From: Congeria kusceri
Lineage: Eukaryota > Mollusca > Bivalvia > Myida > Dreissenidae
Assembly: GCA_027627225.1 (NCBI GenBank)
Contig: CM051029.1
Coordinates: 71,472,578-71,536,577, forward strand
Reading direction: 5' to 3'
Length of the DNA stretch: 64,000 nucleotides
The stretch's first letter is position 1, and each line of letters opens with the position of its first letter. The position numbers and the translations under genes were made by a program. Below, piece after piece: positions 23,700-36,213 of this stretch. The notes under the pieces were generated by a model that did not search any database, had not been told where the DNA came from, and saw only the letters and a program-made list of their open reading frames with translations.

Positions 23700-24200
23700 A
23701 GCTAATAAGAAGCTTATTGACCCCGTGTCATAAAATATTATCTACGTGATATTCGCATTTTACCAAAAATAAAACGGCTGCACAATACTATATTACATCC
23801 GTCAATCTTGATAAGACGATGGTTTCGCTAACAATCTGTCTGCACATTCGCAAATGGCTGTACAATCCAGATACTAAATGGCAGTCTCTGTTGCATTTAA
23901 TGCAAGTGTACGCTAAAGGCTGTAGTCCATTCCTTCTGGCGCTTCTCTTCCGCTTTGGTGCTTTGTGCGAACAATATCTGACATCAGGTGGTCAGACAGA
24001 GCATTAAATTCCCAGTGTCGATGTTTGACATCGTGTATTTATTGCATCGAAGGCAAGGGTGTCCCGTTTGACGTTAGCACTTCGCTAGCTTCCTGTACAG
24101 TATATATTATTGGGAATGCGTCCTTAGCCCCTAAGGCCATACGAATTTGATTCTATGTTTAGCGTCCCCATGATTTTTCAAAACCTACCATCCAGGCAGG
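23700..24200 (-). mobile_element. CR1/L2-like LINE relic, 3' end of ORF2
   Basis: On the minus strand a broken frame gives KAEEKRQKEW and, in a shifted frame, YTCIKCNRDCHLVSGLYSH, followed by LRMC. A CxxCxxxC-type zinc knuckle with GLYSH before a final Cys is the usual C-terminus of many CR1-like non-LTR retrotransposon ORF2 proteins. Frameshifts make this a dead copy. A dispersed block with ATAGAATCAAATT next to it (24,115-24,200) recurs at 46,743-46,835 and 27,447-27,520. Confidence 0.55.
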
Positions 24201-24344
24201 AAAACACAAACAACTTGTCGATAAAAAAAACCATACTTACTTTCACAAATTATTCATGGAAGTTGTACAAGCTAAAGCACATGTTTACTTGCAAAACTAT
24301 TATATATCATCTTCATATTGGGAACCTACTTTAACAGAGTATTT

Positions 24345-27010
24345 TATTTATTTTTTTTATTCATTTTTCAACATACATCTCATACATCTCCATTACATAA
24401 TGTTAATATATATAAGTACAAGTTGTACATACATCTCCATTACACAATGTTAATATATAAAAGTACAAGTTATGCATATAAACAATATTAATACACTAAA
24501 ATAAGTATTTATAATACATTCATTTATGTGTATTTTGCGTAATAAATTGTTTCGAGAAAATATTCGTTTCAATTTTTAGTTTTGAGATGATGCTGGATAT
24601 AAAAAGTGATATACAAAAAAACTAAAAAGGAAAGAGGATAATAAAAAGTCAAGGTGTTCCCTTTAATAGCATGAGGTGCTTGTTTTCAAAAACTGGAAGA
24701 CTGCTATGGGAAGGCACATGCTGGATATAAAAAGTGATATACAAAAAAAACTAAAAAGGAAAGAGGATAATAAAAAGTCGAGGTGTTCCCTTTAATAGAC
24801 ATGAGGTGCTTGTTTTCAAAAACTGGAAGACTGCTTTGGGAAGGCACATGTGTTGGCGCAAATACACAACAGCTTCCCTAAGGTATGGGAAAAAATAAAT
24901 AAAGAAAACAAGAAAATAACAATCCTATGAAAAGAGGGGGGAAAAAAAACAGAATATGCAAGATTCACTTCAAAGTATTAGGATGTGCAAATTTTTGCCA
25001 TTTTTTAAAATGCAGATCAGTTTTATTTTTTTGAAAAGCGATCTGCTCTTCTAAATGTATTTTCATTCTGAGAGAGTTTTTGAAAGTCTCGATATTTGGA
25101 TTTTCGGCTCTTGATTTAACGCTAAATATATATGACTTCATCAGAATGAGTATATAGTTTATAACTGAATTATTAGCGCCACCTTTTTGTGTTCCAAGGA
25201 TAATATCTTTTACATTAAGATCAATATGTAATTCTTTACTGCTTAAATAAATTGTGAGGTCCCGCCAGATGGGTTGTACAATATTACATTCAAATAAAAC
25301 ATGTGTAATGGTTTCTTTATAACTTGCACAAAATGTACAAAGGTTAGAAGCTGCTAGCTTACATTTATACATGTATGCATTAGTGGGTAATATACAATGT
25401 AGAATCTTATACTGAAAGTTGCGTAAATTATTATCTATGGTGGCTTTAAATGGTATTAAATATGTGATTTTCCAGTCAATACTTTGATTATAGGAAGTCA
25501 TTATAATTTCCCATTTCTGTTGCTGTTTGGTTTTAACTTCATTAAGAGTTTGTTGAAGATTATATAAATATTTACACACCGTGTTTGTTTTTTGCACTTT
25601 TTCAAGTAATGTGCTGTTGCTAAAATTAAAAAGGTCTGTTTCAGATAGTTGTTTTTTGCAAGTTTCTGGTATACTATTAATCAGTGTGTAATATTTAAGA
25701 TAATCGCTTGTAGGTATATCATACATGTTTTTAAATGCTGCAAATGTATAATATGATTTTGACCTGAAGTCAAATAGATATTCTAGAAAGTTAATGCCCC
25801 AATTACACCAATTTGGGTAAAAAAAGGTATGTTGATTATTTAGTTGTATTACTGAGTTATTCCATATAATCGTTTTATTTATCGGTCCTGCTTTTTCATT
25901 AGATTTAACTTTATTCCACGATAAAAGAATATCTTTGAGGAATTCATTTTTAAAGTTAGAAACAACATGTTTTTCATTAAGTGGACATTCGAAAACAAAG
26001 TTTCCACCATATTTATTGAGCTCTTTCTGGTAGAAAACTTTCCACTGTCCTTTGTTGTTTATGTCTGTTAATCTTTTGACCCAACTGGCCTTATTTGCAT
26101 GTATAAAAGCAGTAATATCTGTGAGTTTAAGTCCACCCTGTTCTATTGGTTTAACAAGAGTTGTTATTTTAATTTGTTCAGGTTTCCCATTCCACACAAA
26201 TTGAAATACTGGTTTGACAATTGTTTGTATTGTATCCATTTTGGGGGTGGGAAGCATTGACAATGCATACATAATCTTCGGTAAGGCAAATGTCTTAACT
26301 ACTGTAACTTTTCCAAGAACTGTTAATTTTCTGTGTTGCCACTGTTTTAAGCAATTTGTGAAGTCTTGTAATTTTGGTTGAATGTTTTTTGCAATATCGA
26401 GATTTTCATCATTTGTAAAGTAAAAGCCAAGCGCTTTGGCTTCGTCAGAGGTCCAAAAAAGTGTTTGTATTTGTTATATATAGTTTGCCTAGCTTTAAGT
26501 GAACCAACTCGCATTACTGTTGATTTCTGTATATTTAATTTAAGCCCAGATATTTCACTGAAATCTTGAATGGATCTATCAATGCAGAGAACGAATTAAG
26601 CGTTCCATCTATAAAATATGTTGTATCGTCCGCAAAAAGTGTTTGTTTTATTTCGTGTTCGTTTATTTTTATTCCTTTAATATCTTCATTTTTTTCAATA
26701 AAATTTGACAATATTTCTATACTTAGTATGAAAAGTGTGGTTGACAAGGGACAACCTTGTTTTACACCTCGTTGTATAGAGATTGGTTCAGAAAGATGCC
26801 CATTATTTATAATTATAGTGCATATGTCAGTGTAGAATAATTATCCATTGTATAAGTTCTGGTCCAAAATTAAATTGTGTAAGGCAATGTAGCATAAAGT
26901 CATGATCTAAACTATCAAATGCTTTTTCATAATCTGCAAAGAAGAGCAAGCCTGGTTTGTTATTATTATTAAGATAACAGAGTATTCTAACAGTAAATTG
27001 ACTAGTTGCA
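24345..27010 (-). mobile_element. L1/Tx1-like non-LTR retrotransposon, 5'-truncated and decayed
   Basis: Minus-strand reverse transcriptase motifs are visible: RGVKQGCPLS near 26,741-26,773, then FADDTTYFIDG near 26,610-26,640 (the catalytic DD). After frameshifts around 26,270-26,540 a long open frame at 24,965-26,272 encodes the ORF2 C-terminal region, including FQYKILHCILPTNAYMYKC and CTFCASYKETITHVLFEC (a zinc-binding segment) and PIW. The RT N-terminal part and any endonuclease are missing. The 3' non-coding part holds a direct duplication (24,591-24,850) and ends near an A-rich tail at about 24,345-24,370. Length and motif order fit L1/Tx1-type elements. Confidence 0.8.
24591..24850. 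repeat. two-copy direct repeat (~126 bp) in LINE 3' region
   Basis: A segment beginning TGCTGGATATAAAAAGTGAT and ending GGGAAGGCACATG occurs twice in a row, at about 24,591 and 24,719. The few differences are one extra A in an A run, GTCAAGG against GTCGAGG, a one-base indel (TAGCATG against TAGACATG) and CTATGGG against CTTTGGG. Confidence 0.9.
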
Positions 27011-30000
27011 AATTCTTTTTACAAATATTGGCAAAAACAAATACAAGTCTTGTTTTTCAAGTTCAGTCTGACGTCAGATCGTATTAACAAACCCTGACAT
27101 TTACACCAATTTATACATGAAGATAATAACATCTTCATGATAATAGAAACATGTTTTAACATATTTTAAATTTAATATATACACATTTGAAATATGTTCT
27201 AAAAAGGACAATTCAATATAGTAATAAGACAAAACAAACCACTTCAAAGTGTTTTCGATCTATAAAGCTGCAGGTAAGTTACTGACAAATGCAAGCTTCC
27301 AAATCAGAATTGTGTAATATCATCAACTTAATTCAAAAGAGATCATACAATTAAGAAATCTCACACAGTGTGTCATTATAAGCATATTTTATGTGCTTTC
27401 CAACTCAATTGTTCACATTGTCAAAAATGTGTGTTTTTTTTCGTTCAGGCATCCGAAAACCCACCAGCCCGAGGAAGCTATCATAGAATCAAATTTCAAT
27501 GGCCTTATCCTAAGATGTCCAAGACTGCATAGTTTTATCTTATTAAAGATATTCATCTAAGCACGCTTCTGTGTTTGGAATCTTTTCAATCTTTTCTTCG
27601 TGCACCCAACTCCTCAAGTGTGAGCAACTTGTGTTTGCTCTTCAGGATCGTATACAAATCCAGGCAGTGTTCGACCTACTAATTCAGCTGCTTCTACTGG
27701 TCAAAGATGACTTCATATGTCATGGCCTTGGGAGGGGTGGACTTTGTGGCTATGGGGCCGCTCGTCTGTTTTGATGCTGTCGTATCACTTTCTTGCCAAA
27801 AAAAGTCCATTGTTATCAGTTGCCTGTACTGCAAGGCCAAAGGTAGCAAGTAGAGCTACACAGATTAGACGGATTTGTTTTCTGGATGATGAGGTATTAC
27901 ACTTGCAGCAGATCACACTTTCCATTTAACTGGTGGACCCAAGGGAAATTCGAGTTTATTCAGCCTATTCGAGCCAACAGTGTCGCAGCAGTTGCTGTGC
28001 TGATTTTGGGGTAAGCAGCCGACCACCTTTCGGACTCCAACTCTGGATTTCCTACAATGGTTTACTTCGTTAGTTTTTCCCATGAATGGCTATAGCCGCA
28101 AGGCAACGGAGGTATTGATATCAGAGTTTTACCTGCTTGCCAAACCTGACGGGCCGGATCTGCCTGTGACTCATGATGGCGGGAGTGTCAGTTCCCGTAT
28201 AAGCTGTAGACGTGCTACTGCCACTGCACAACACTATTAAGTAGATTAACTTACTTAGTCTATAGTTGTCACATTTGTCTGTACAGAAAAAAAAATCTTT
28301 CAAATTTCATGTGAAGTCTAATTTTTGAAATACTGTCGCATGCCAGACACGGTCTTCTGTCTGTAAACGTTTCATTAGCCTAAGTCTAGGTTTTCGGCGG
28401 TAAAGTTGCATTTGTTTTAAATCAACATATTTCTAAAAACAACGTTTTTCATAAAATAAACGAGATCTGGTAACAACGTATTATTTAATTCAGTTTTCAT
28501 ATCTGCGGTAATCCTTTATGTTGGCAGGTAACCTTAGTTGTTAAATTCCCAGAATGCATTGAGTACACATTTCAATGTATGCCCATGTGATCGGTGTGTT
28601 CACAGTTCTTGCAATTTAAAATGGTCGCCATTTGTATACATTCTAGACAGGGTGCATGATCCACACCGATCAAGCCATCGATGGACGCACTAACAGATGC
28701 CCGGTCGGCCTTTAAGAACAGGCTGACTCGAAGATGATAAGCACATGACTGGCTCATCGGCAGTACATCGGAGGAGTGCCAATCAGACGCCAACCGACAT
28801 CTGGCTAAGAAATTGAGTAAATATCGTGGAATATCGGCATAAAGCATTCCACATTAACTATGATTGCATACTGATTGCATACTGATACGAGTGTGGATAA
28901 GTAACGAATACATTATGTAGCAACTCGAAAATAAAAGATCCGTTCTGTTGTGCTCATAAATAGATCCATGACAATTGGATTACAGTGTACATATTTAATT
29001 GTTCGTTTATGCGTACATAAACATTACAAACCACAAAAAATGGGGTAGGTAGATAGGGAATATTTATTTTTATTTTTATTTTCTTTGGTAAATAGTAAAC
29101 TTAAGATTCTAATTTTGAATGAATTTTCAAAACATGTCTCTCATATCATAAAACATTGTTTTGAAGTGGATGCTATCAAAACAAACCAGTTATCTATAAA
29201 AACAAAAACACCATTTTTAATTATTGGAAAAAATTAAAATAAACAAAAAAGTATCTGACCCACTCAATAAAACGTCATATGGTCGGGGTATTTTTTAGGT
29301 AGATCGGGTTACCCGAATAAAACATATTGTTTACGCCTTATGATAACTGTTTCTGATGTTAGGTGCAAACAGTAGAACTCAGTCGCTCGATGAAATAACC
29401 AATAGAAACAAAATGGCAGTTAAAATGAATTAAAACGTCTGCTTCGAAAATCGTCGGCTATAACAGTGGACCAATCACAAGGGGAACGGAACGCGTTCAG
29501 ATGACTAGTAAGTAATTTGCACAATTATATCTCGGTTAAAGATAACGCTATTCATCGTTTTTCTGTGTAAGTACATTTGTACAGCTATCCAAACTGGCGT
29601 TAGTCATTTTGGAGAGCACTTATTTAATCAATGATCTTACAAAATTTAATTATAATGCCTTAAAATAATAAATGTCTTTTCATCGAGTCGCTCCTTTTGA
29701 TCGTAAGCATGATGGAAATTATACTACGTGGTAATAAAACAAGTAAAGTAATATTATAGATTTCTAACAAAGAATGTATTTTTTTAATTTCTGTATGTTT
29801 CTTATATAGTAAAATGAAATAACTTAATAACCTCGACATTAAGCTTACTATAAATTTAAAATAAAGTATTAATTATATTGTTGTAGAATGTAAGAAAAAT
29901 AAGGTACATTAAACTGTAATAATGTATACTAAAAAGACACGATGTGCCAAAATTGTTCGTGTACAACACCACTTTCAATATAGTTGTCTAAATTTGAAAG

Positions 30001-30060
30001 TAACATAAGCAGCATACAAAATACGACAGCATTAATTTTATTATTAAATAATAAACAAGA
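27011..30060. other. mostly unassigned, one dispersed-repeat fragment
   Basis: A copy of the dispersed block with ATAGAATCAAATT lies at 27,447-27,520. A minus-strand stretch near 27,770-27,930 reads RLICVALLATFGLAVQAT, signal-peptide-like, but stops soon after and has no supporting splice sites. Nothing else is supported. Confidence 0.4.
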
Positions 30061-30720
30061 AATACAAGTTTATGTGTATAAAACACACAATATATACAAG
30101 GACTTATTTTCGTAATATTTCACCAAACAATCTGACAACAACAGTCCATGGCTAATATTCACAAAGTATCTTAAATTAAAGTTTATCCTTATCTTTAAAT
30201 CAACAATTTTCCTTAACTGTCTAATTCCATATTCACACAGTTCACCTCTAAATAACACGTTGAAATGGTATTTGTATTTTAATATGTTTTGACAAATATA
30301 AACATCATGCCAATGTGTTAATTACTGAAACATATACAGTGAATTAAAATTTGGTGTTAAAGTTAAAACTTTTAAGAATAACATAAGATGCTTTGTGAAT
30401 ACCACCCCAATAACACAACCCTTTGAAAAATGAACCATTGCATGTTTGAAAATTCACTACTGAGCACAGGTACCGGGAATGTCCATTATCTTGCTTGAAA
30501 ATACACTACTGTGCACAGGTACCGGGAATGTCCACTATCTTGCTTGACACAATTTACTGAGCACAGGTACCGGGAATGTCCATTGTCTTACTTGAAAATT
30601 CACTACTGAGCACAGGTACCGGGAATGTCCATTATCTTGCTGCGTGATATGATTAAGAAATAACCTTTGATATTTAAAGAAATCAAAAATATAATTGGTG
30701 CATGGATGAAAACGTTATCC
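30060..30720. repeat. region homologous to 49,390-49,840 (diverged duplicate)
   Basis: Shared landmarks in the same order are: TATAAAACACACAATA followed by ACAAGGAC; TGAACCATT; a CACCGGGAAT/TACCGGGAAT segment with TCATTATC; and ATGATTGGTGC-like sequence. No coding capacity is evident in either copy. Confidence 0.5.
30446..30645. repeat. four-copy 49-bp tandem repeat
   Basis: CACAGGTACCGGGAATGTCC recurs with the double C of ACCGGG at 30,473, 30,522, 30,570 and 30,619, giving a spacing of 48-49 bp. The related region near 49,730 has a single unit, so expansion happened in this copy. Confidence 0.9.
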
Positions 30721-31990
30721 GGTACCACCCTGTAGTTACCTCCGCCAATGAGGTGATGTCTTTGTTACCGTTTGTCTTCTGTCTTTTTGTCTGTCTCACT
30801 GTCCGTCCGACTTTCAGTTCGTCCGTCCGTCCGTCTGTCTGTTAAAAACTCTACGCAAAGCGTTATGAACGTCTTGGCATGAATGTTTCTGGACGATCAA
30901 AACTGGCCAAAGAACAAATGCAATGTGCCAAAGAACAACTGAGTACATGTTGGTGATGATCCGAATCACCGTCGAGATCCTGTATTCTATTAAAGGATTC
31001 TTTAATGTTAGGAGATAAGACAAAGATGTAATGTATTAATTGACAATCTAATTGTTATCGGTAATTAGGTCAGCTATCTTGGCGCTTTCCGAACGCATTG
31101 TATTTTTCCTCTATTTTTATGTCCACATGAGATATTGAACAGTTCTGAAGCAACAATGGGTAGTTTCTCAGGACTGGCTTGAGGGATTTCATTCGAACTT
31201 AAAACATGTATTCCCCATATTAAAAAGGACCTACAGGCCAGGTTTGGTACTCTAGTTTGAAATTTGTCAAAATTATGGGCCTTTTGATACTTAGAAATTT
31301 TACATATAAGCTATATAGACAGGTTGAAGTGTTCCGGTAAGCTAGTTACTCAAGAATGGCTTGAGGGATTTCATTCAAACTTCAAAAATATATTCCCCTA
31401 TTAATATGAACATATAGGCCAAGTGTGGTAACTCTACTTTGAAATTTGTCAAAATTATGAGCATTTTTACATTTAGAAATTTTACATATAAGCTATATGG
31501 ACAGGTTTAAGTTTTTTGGTAAGCTAGATTCTCAGGAATTGCTTGTGGGATATCATTCAAACTTAAAACTCTTATTCCTCTATTAAAATGAATCCATAGG
31601 CCAATTTTAATAACTTAAGTTTGTAATTTGTCAAAAGTGTGGGTCTATTTACACTGATAAACTTTACATTCACAAGGCTGGGTGGTGGCGTCAACTTCTG
31701 ATTTCCACTATCTTACTCAAGAATGAATCTTTATACATAGATATCCTGAAGCAATACTTTACTTGGGGATGCATTTAGGTTGGGTCGGGGATCAAGGTGA
31801 AGTTCACTGTTACTAATAAAATAGTTTGTGCTCATTAACTCAAGAACAAATTGAAATATTTTAATGAAACTCTATTTATAGATACCTTATAGCGAGACAT
31901 TGCATTAGATAGCATATGGGGTAGGTTCGGTCAAGGTCAATGTCACTGTTTTGAAAATTAGAAAAATACTTTCCACTCAATAAATCGATC
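30720..31990. mobile_element. pearl-like elements with 182-bp core repeats
   Basis: A CCGTCCGTCCGTC run at about 30,800-30,840 is followed by a core unit repeated at 182-bp spacing (CTTGAGGGATTTCATTC-type motif near 31,176, 31,358 and 31,540; also AAATTTTACATATAAGC). Degenerate related sequence continues to about 31,990. This fits bivalve pearl-type elements, with a simple repeat beside core repeats. Confidence 0.6.
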
Positions 31991-32669
31991 ACGAAAATAC
32001 GTTTGTTTAAATGTCCCTTCTATCCAAACATTTTTTTTAAAGCTAGAAACTCTGACAAGCACAAGAAAAGTCGAGCGTGCTGTCCTTCGACATCTCTTGT
32101 TTTGTAAGTAACGAACAAATATTTTTCAAGCTAATTATCTAATGCAAACGGATTTATATACATGCCAAACAAGTCAACCTGCAATGAGCCACGCAAAATG
32201 ACCGATGTTCAAAGCGCGGTATTTAGAAGCATCGATTTTTAGTGATTCTTAGTCGACCGAGTCAAAAGTAGGTCATACGATACGTGCTCTCGATTTTGCA
32301 TACTACAGTTTAAAATTAACACATTGCAGTAATGTGATTGTCAAAATATTCAGAATAAGAACGGTAACAAGAAAAACACATTTGCAACGTGTCAAAAATA
32401 ATCGATGTAGCGCATTAATATAGTGGTCTTATTCGTGGACACCCAGGTGAATATTTCGGTTGCATACAAGTAAATAGCGAAAATAGGGGTGTCATTAGTT
32501 TGACGTAAAATAAATTAACTTTTTTAGAAACTGTAATTGTAATGAATCACATGAAATACTCAGTATGATACACATGGCACATATATTCTTAAATAATTTA
32601 AAGGTAAGACAACAGGCGTAAACATTTGATGTTTTGAAGAAGGACCCTTTCAGTTTTCGATTTACTTAC

Positions 32670-32757
32670 TCGTCGCCTGCAAAGAAAAGAAGTAGTTTTT
32701 CGCGATACCTGTTTTGGAAATTCATCCCACAAAAGACCGTTGGCTTCCGTCAACAGT
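32670..32757 (-). CDS. orphan exon candidate
   Basis: Acceptor TTTTTAG and donor CGACGA|GTAAGT bound an 88-bp open segment reading LLTEANGLLWDEFPKQVSRK and then TTSFLCRRR. Both splice sites are close to consensus and the peptide is protein-like. It lies downstream of the NHL relic's stop, so it belongs to another transcript or is a remnant. No family was recognised. Confidence 0.35.
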
Positions 32758-32848
32758 CTAAAAATGTAAACGTGATAGCATCAGTATTATAAAATTAAAA
32801 TTGCCCGTGAAAATGATGAAAACAGTGATTGAATCTCGGGTGTATTGT

Positions 32849-33697
32849 TTATGATATTTGGTACAATTGCAGTTTCTCCTGTCCTGGACAGCTGTTTGAT
32901 ACTGCCAACTTAGTACCATCTTTACTCATGCATAAAACGTATGGCAATTTCATGCAAACTCTGAAAATACCAAGTTATGTCCCATCAACGTCATGTGCGC
33001 AATAGAGTCATTTCCCATAAGGCACACTCAAACTGTGTTGTCAGGTCCGTTCATTACGCCACTTGGTTCACGAATGTTGTCATCAATTACTATACGTGAT
33101 ATGCCATTCAAGGTGTTGTAAAGATGTACTGTGTTTGAATTTTCTGTCGGTCAGTGCCAACGTATTCGTAGACTGGCAATAAGTGCACTTACTAAAACCG
33201 ACATTGAACCGCCGCTCAGGTAACGACGTGCGGGCAAAGCAAAATTCAATACCATCCAATGTTAACATTCTCACAGGAACAGGTTCGTTGATAGAAGTAA
33301 CGACAATATTTGATTTGGACATACAGCATATTGAGTCAAACACTGAACATGTGTTGATTTCTTTTCCCAGGACGATGATATTTTCAGCACCCACATACAG
33401 CAGACAAACTGTCTTGTTAGCTACTGTCACTGCTACTTCATGTGAAGACAAGCAGACGACATCATGGGGATATGCCTTAAAAAGGTAAGGCGTCCCTAGT
33501 CTTTGCAGTACCTCATTCAGTATAAAACAAGTGCAATTCATGTTGTCAACGGCTACTAGTCTTCCATCTGGAAGAAAGTCGAGCCCAGTGACGTAAGGTG
33601 GCCCTTTGTCAGAGTTGGTTTGCAGTAAATCCACTGACAGCAGCGGCGTTAGATTTATTGGTCTCACCAGAGCTGACATATTGAAATTCAGATATAC
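32849..33697 (-). pseudogene. NHL-repeat (TRIM-like) C-terminal exon, disrupted
   Basis: After acceptor TTACAATTTCAG at 33,698 the frame encodes a beta-propeller of the NHL type found in large bivalve TRIM-like families: GLDFLPDGRLVAVDN, YPHDVVCLSSHEVAVTV, NIVVTSINEPVPVRMLTLDG. Around 33,140 the frame shifts; the propeller continues as NTVHLYNTLNG and NIREPSGVMNGPDNTV, where a TGA follows (about 33,028-33,030). A second shift near 32,955-32,965 precedes the typical ending VLCMSKDGTKLAVSN and LQLYQIS with TAA at 32,849. Two frameshifts and one stop make this a pseudogene exon. RING and B-box parts are not seen. Confidence 0.75.
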
Positions 33698-34525
33698 CTG
33701 AAATTGTAAGGACTTTTTAACTTTGCAATAACAGTTGCACAATTCACAATAAAATTATTATGAAACAAAAACAACTAGCCCAGTGTTATCAATGTCCCAA
33801 TCGATGTTAGCATCAGTTTATCGCCGTGGTATATTGTTTTAGTAATATTTCACTTGCCTTAAACAATGATCTATGAATTTCCTTATGAACTTACATGTAA
33901 TGCAGTCGGAAATTCGTATGCTTTATGTTGTTTGACTCCTTCACACCTTTAACACACATTGCTGTTACATTCCTGTCATGCTGTGTCCTTTTCGATATAT
34001 AAAACAGCAATATCTGTAGTATCCAATGATGTTATCAATCAGTTAACAATGTATATATGTTATATTAAACATATATGCTAAGCGGTTACCTAAAAGTCAT
34101 GTTCTGATCCGTAAACCAAATACAAAATGACACATGACATAAACTAAAATGTGCAAAAAGGCATTCACAGCTAACGGACACGGAGTTGTTACTCGTTTGT
34201 TTGATTGCATGTCTTTTGAAGCGTAGAAGTCAAATTTGTAAAAGGCGTGTATACATTACATATCCAATATCAGTTACGTTAGTCACATTATGAACAATTA
34301 ATACCAACTAATGGTTAGAGATGGTTCCAAAATAGTGTACGATACAAATCAAATGAAATTAACATCATTAAAACATGAAATTTATTTAAACAATGAAATT
34401 CAATTATAAGGGTTATATATCCATCTAATCCACTGCACGAATTATACAATTCAATTATACAATACCTTAATAATATAAACGATTTATCAATTTCAATTTC
34501 GCTCATGGTCGTGGTAACGCTAGAC

Positions 34526-34792
34526 CTGGACAGTGGACGAAGTTCGGTCACGACTTAGAACATAGCGGTGTGCTGGTGTGGTTTGTAATAGGTATACAAT
34601 CAAAAGACACATTTGTTCGGATTGTGCAAGCGCCTTTGTAAACTGTGCAATTAAGGATATGTCCGTTTCATTAAAAATGAGATCGTCATTACAGCTGTAA
34701 TGGTTTCGTCTCGAGACCGTGACATTTTGACTTTCAGGTGAGCTATAATAGCTATCTAAACCAAGTACGAAATTCACCAAAGAGCTTAACAT
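34526..34792 (-). CDS. possible 5' exon preceding the NHL relic (tentative)
   Basis: An 89-codon open exon begins at an ATG (34,792), reads MLSSLVNFVLGLDSYYSSPE onward, and ends at a CAG|GTC donor at 34,526 in phase 0. The NHL exon also starts in phase 0, so the two could be spliced. No RING or B-box cysteines are present, so the link is weak and the product unknown. Confidence 0.3.
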
Positions 34793-34799
34793 TGTATAA

Positions 34800-35244
34800 T
34801 TAACATTAATTATACATCTCTGTAAGACTAAAATGACGTCTGTCGATATTCAGATTACTTACTTTCGTTATTATAAATATACTACGCATCCATTTTGGGA
34901 ATATGTTTGGAAATGTATTCAGGAAAATGTATATATGAACATATTATTCCGCAAAATTTAAGTACGCTTATAAATCTGTATGCAATCTCAATAATAAAAT
35001 GTAAAGAGTATTAACCATTGCAAAATAATAACACCATATAACATTATTTCAATACACATACATCACTATAACATATTGTTCGTCCGTGAACCGTTATCGA
35101 GATAGTTTTATGGATTTGTCATTGGAAATGAATAATTTCAACAACAACAAAATACTTTATCGTTATGAAAAAAATGTTCTGTGACCGTTTATGACACAAA
35201 TATTGTGCATACCATGCAACCAGCGATTGAAATTCATTTAGGCA
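34800..35244. other. no feature recognised
   Basis: AT-rich sequence with no exon or repeat signal that I can support. Confidence 0.4.
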
Positions 35245-35625
35245 ACTTGTAACAAATAATTCTAGGTGCTACCGATATCAACAGACAATCAGACAGAATG
35301 AATTAACACAATGATCCAGGCTCTATCGACATCAGCGATCAAAGAGACCCGTTAAAGCAACACATTAATTCAGGTCTACCAATATCAGCAGTCAAGCAGC
35401 CCTTCGAGGCTACACAATAGTTCAGGTTCTAGCGATGTCAGCACTCAACTCGCTTAATAAAGCCGCAAACTTGTGCAGGTTCTACCAATATGAGCAGTCA
35501 ACAACCCCCATTGAAGCAACAAGACTGATCAGGTTCTATCGATATCAGCAGTTAGCCCGGCGCAACGAAGCCACACATTAGTTCAGGTTGAAGCGCTATC
35601 AAAAAATCAACCATCCCTACTGAAA
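35245..35625. repeat. 53-54-bp tandem repeat, about seven degenerate copies
   Basis: A CAGGTTCTACCGATATCAGC-like segment recurs with its first base at about 35,317, 35,371, 35,423, 35,476, 35,530 and 35,584, giving a period of 52-54 bp. Copies have drifted considerably. Confidence 0.8.
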
Positions 35626-35745
35626 CAACATTCCTATATGACGTTATTTTGTTTATTTTCGTGACGTTATTTAATGTTTTTCGTGTTATTCAGCTATTGT
35701 CTTTCGTTTATATTCTAAATAAAGAGAGAAAATGATGGGATAAAT

Positions 35746-35886
35746 ATAATACCAGGTAAGTGTTGAATACATATAAGTTTATTTGCTCGGCACGAAAACC
35801 TAAATCACTCGCCAAGGCGCGTGTTATATATCTTCTAAGCCTCTCTAAATAAACTTATCTGTATTCAACACTAACCTAGTATTCTC
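35746..35886. mobile_element. foldback element 3
   Basis: Arms of about 38 bp (35,746-35,784 and 35,847-35,886) are inverted copies, sharing AGTGTTGAATACA and ATAAGTTTATTT. The loop holds CACTCGCCAAGGCGCG, similar to the loop of the element at 17,068. The element is non-coding. Confidence 0.85.
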
Positions 35887-36213
35887 TTTAAAGTCATTAA
35901 AAACGCAAGTTATGGTTAGCGCATGATTTCAAGCTCACGTATTGCGATAGAAAAAAATATATATACAACCATCTACTCCAATTATTTTATTATAATTTTA
36001 TCAACATAATTTCATAATTCTTTTTAATAATATAGAACGATAATCCAACACACTGATATGAAAAATAATCCAGTTACTCCAAATAAAAAAAGTGTCCATA
36101 AAGTTGGAGTTTTAATCGCCATATTTAAGACAAATCCTTAGCGATGAATATTTTAGTCTCTGTACTGAAACGGTGCTGAAAATACAGTTACGGTAACATA
36201 AAACACTTTTAAG

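Noticed and set aside
27571..27930. Signal-peptide-like minus-strand stretch (RLICVALLATFGLAVQAT)
   Set aside because: Stops soon after, with no splice donor and no neighbouring exon.
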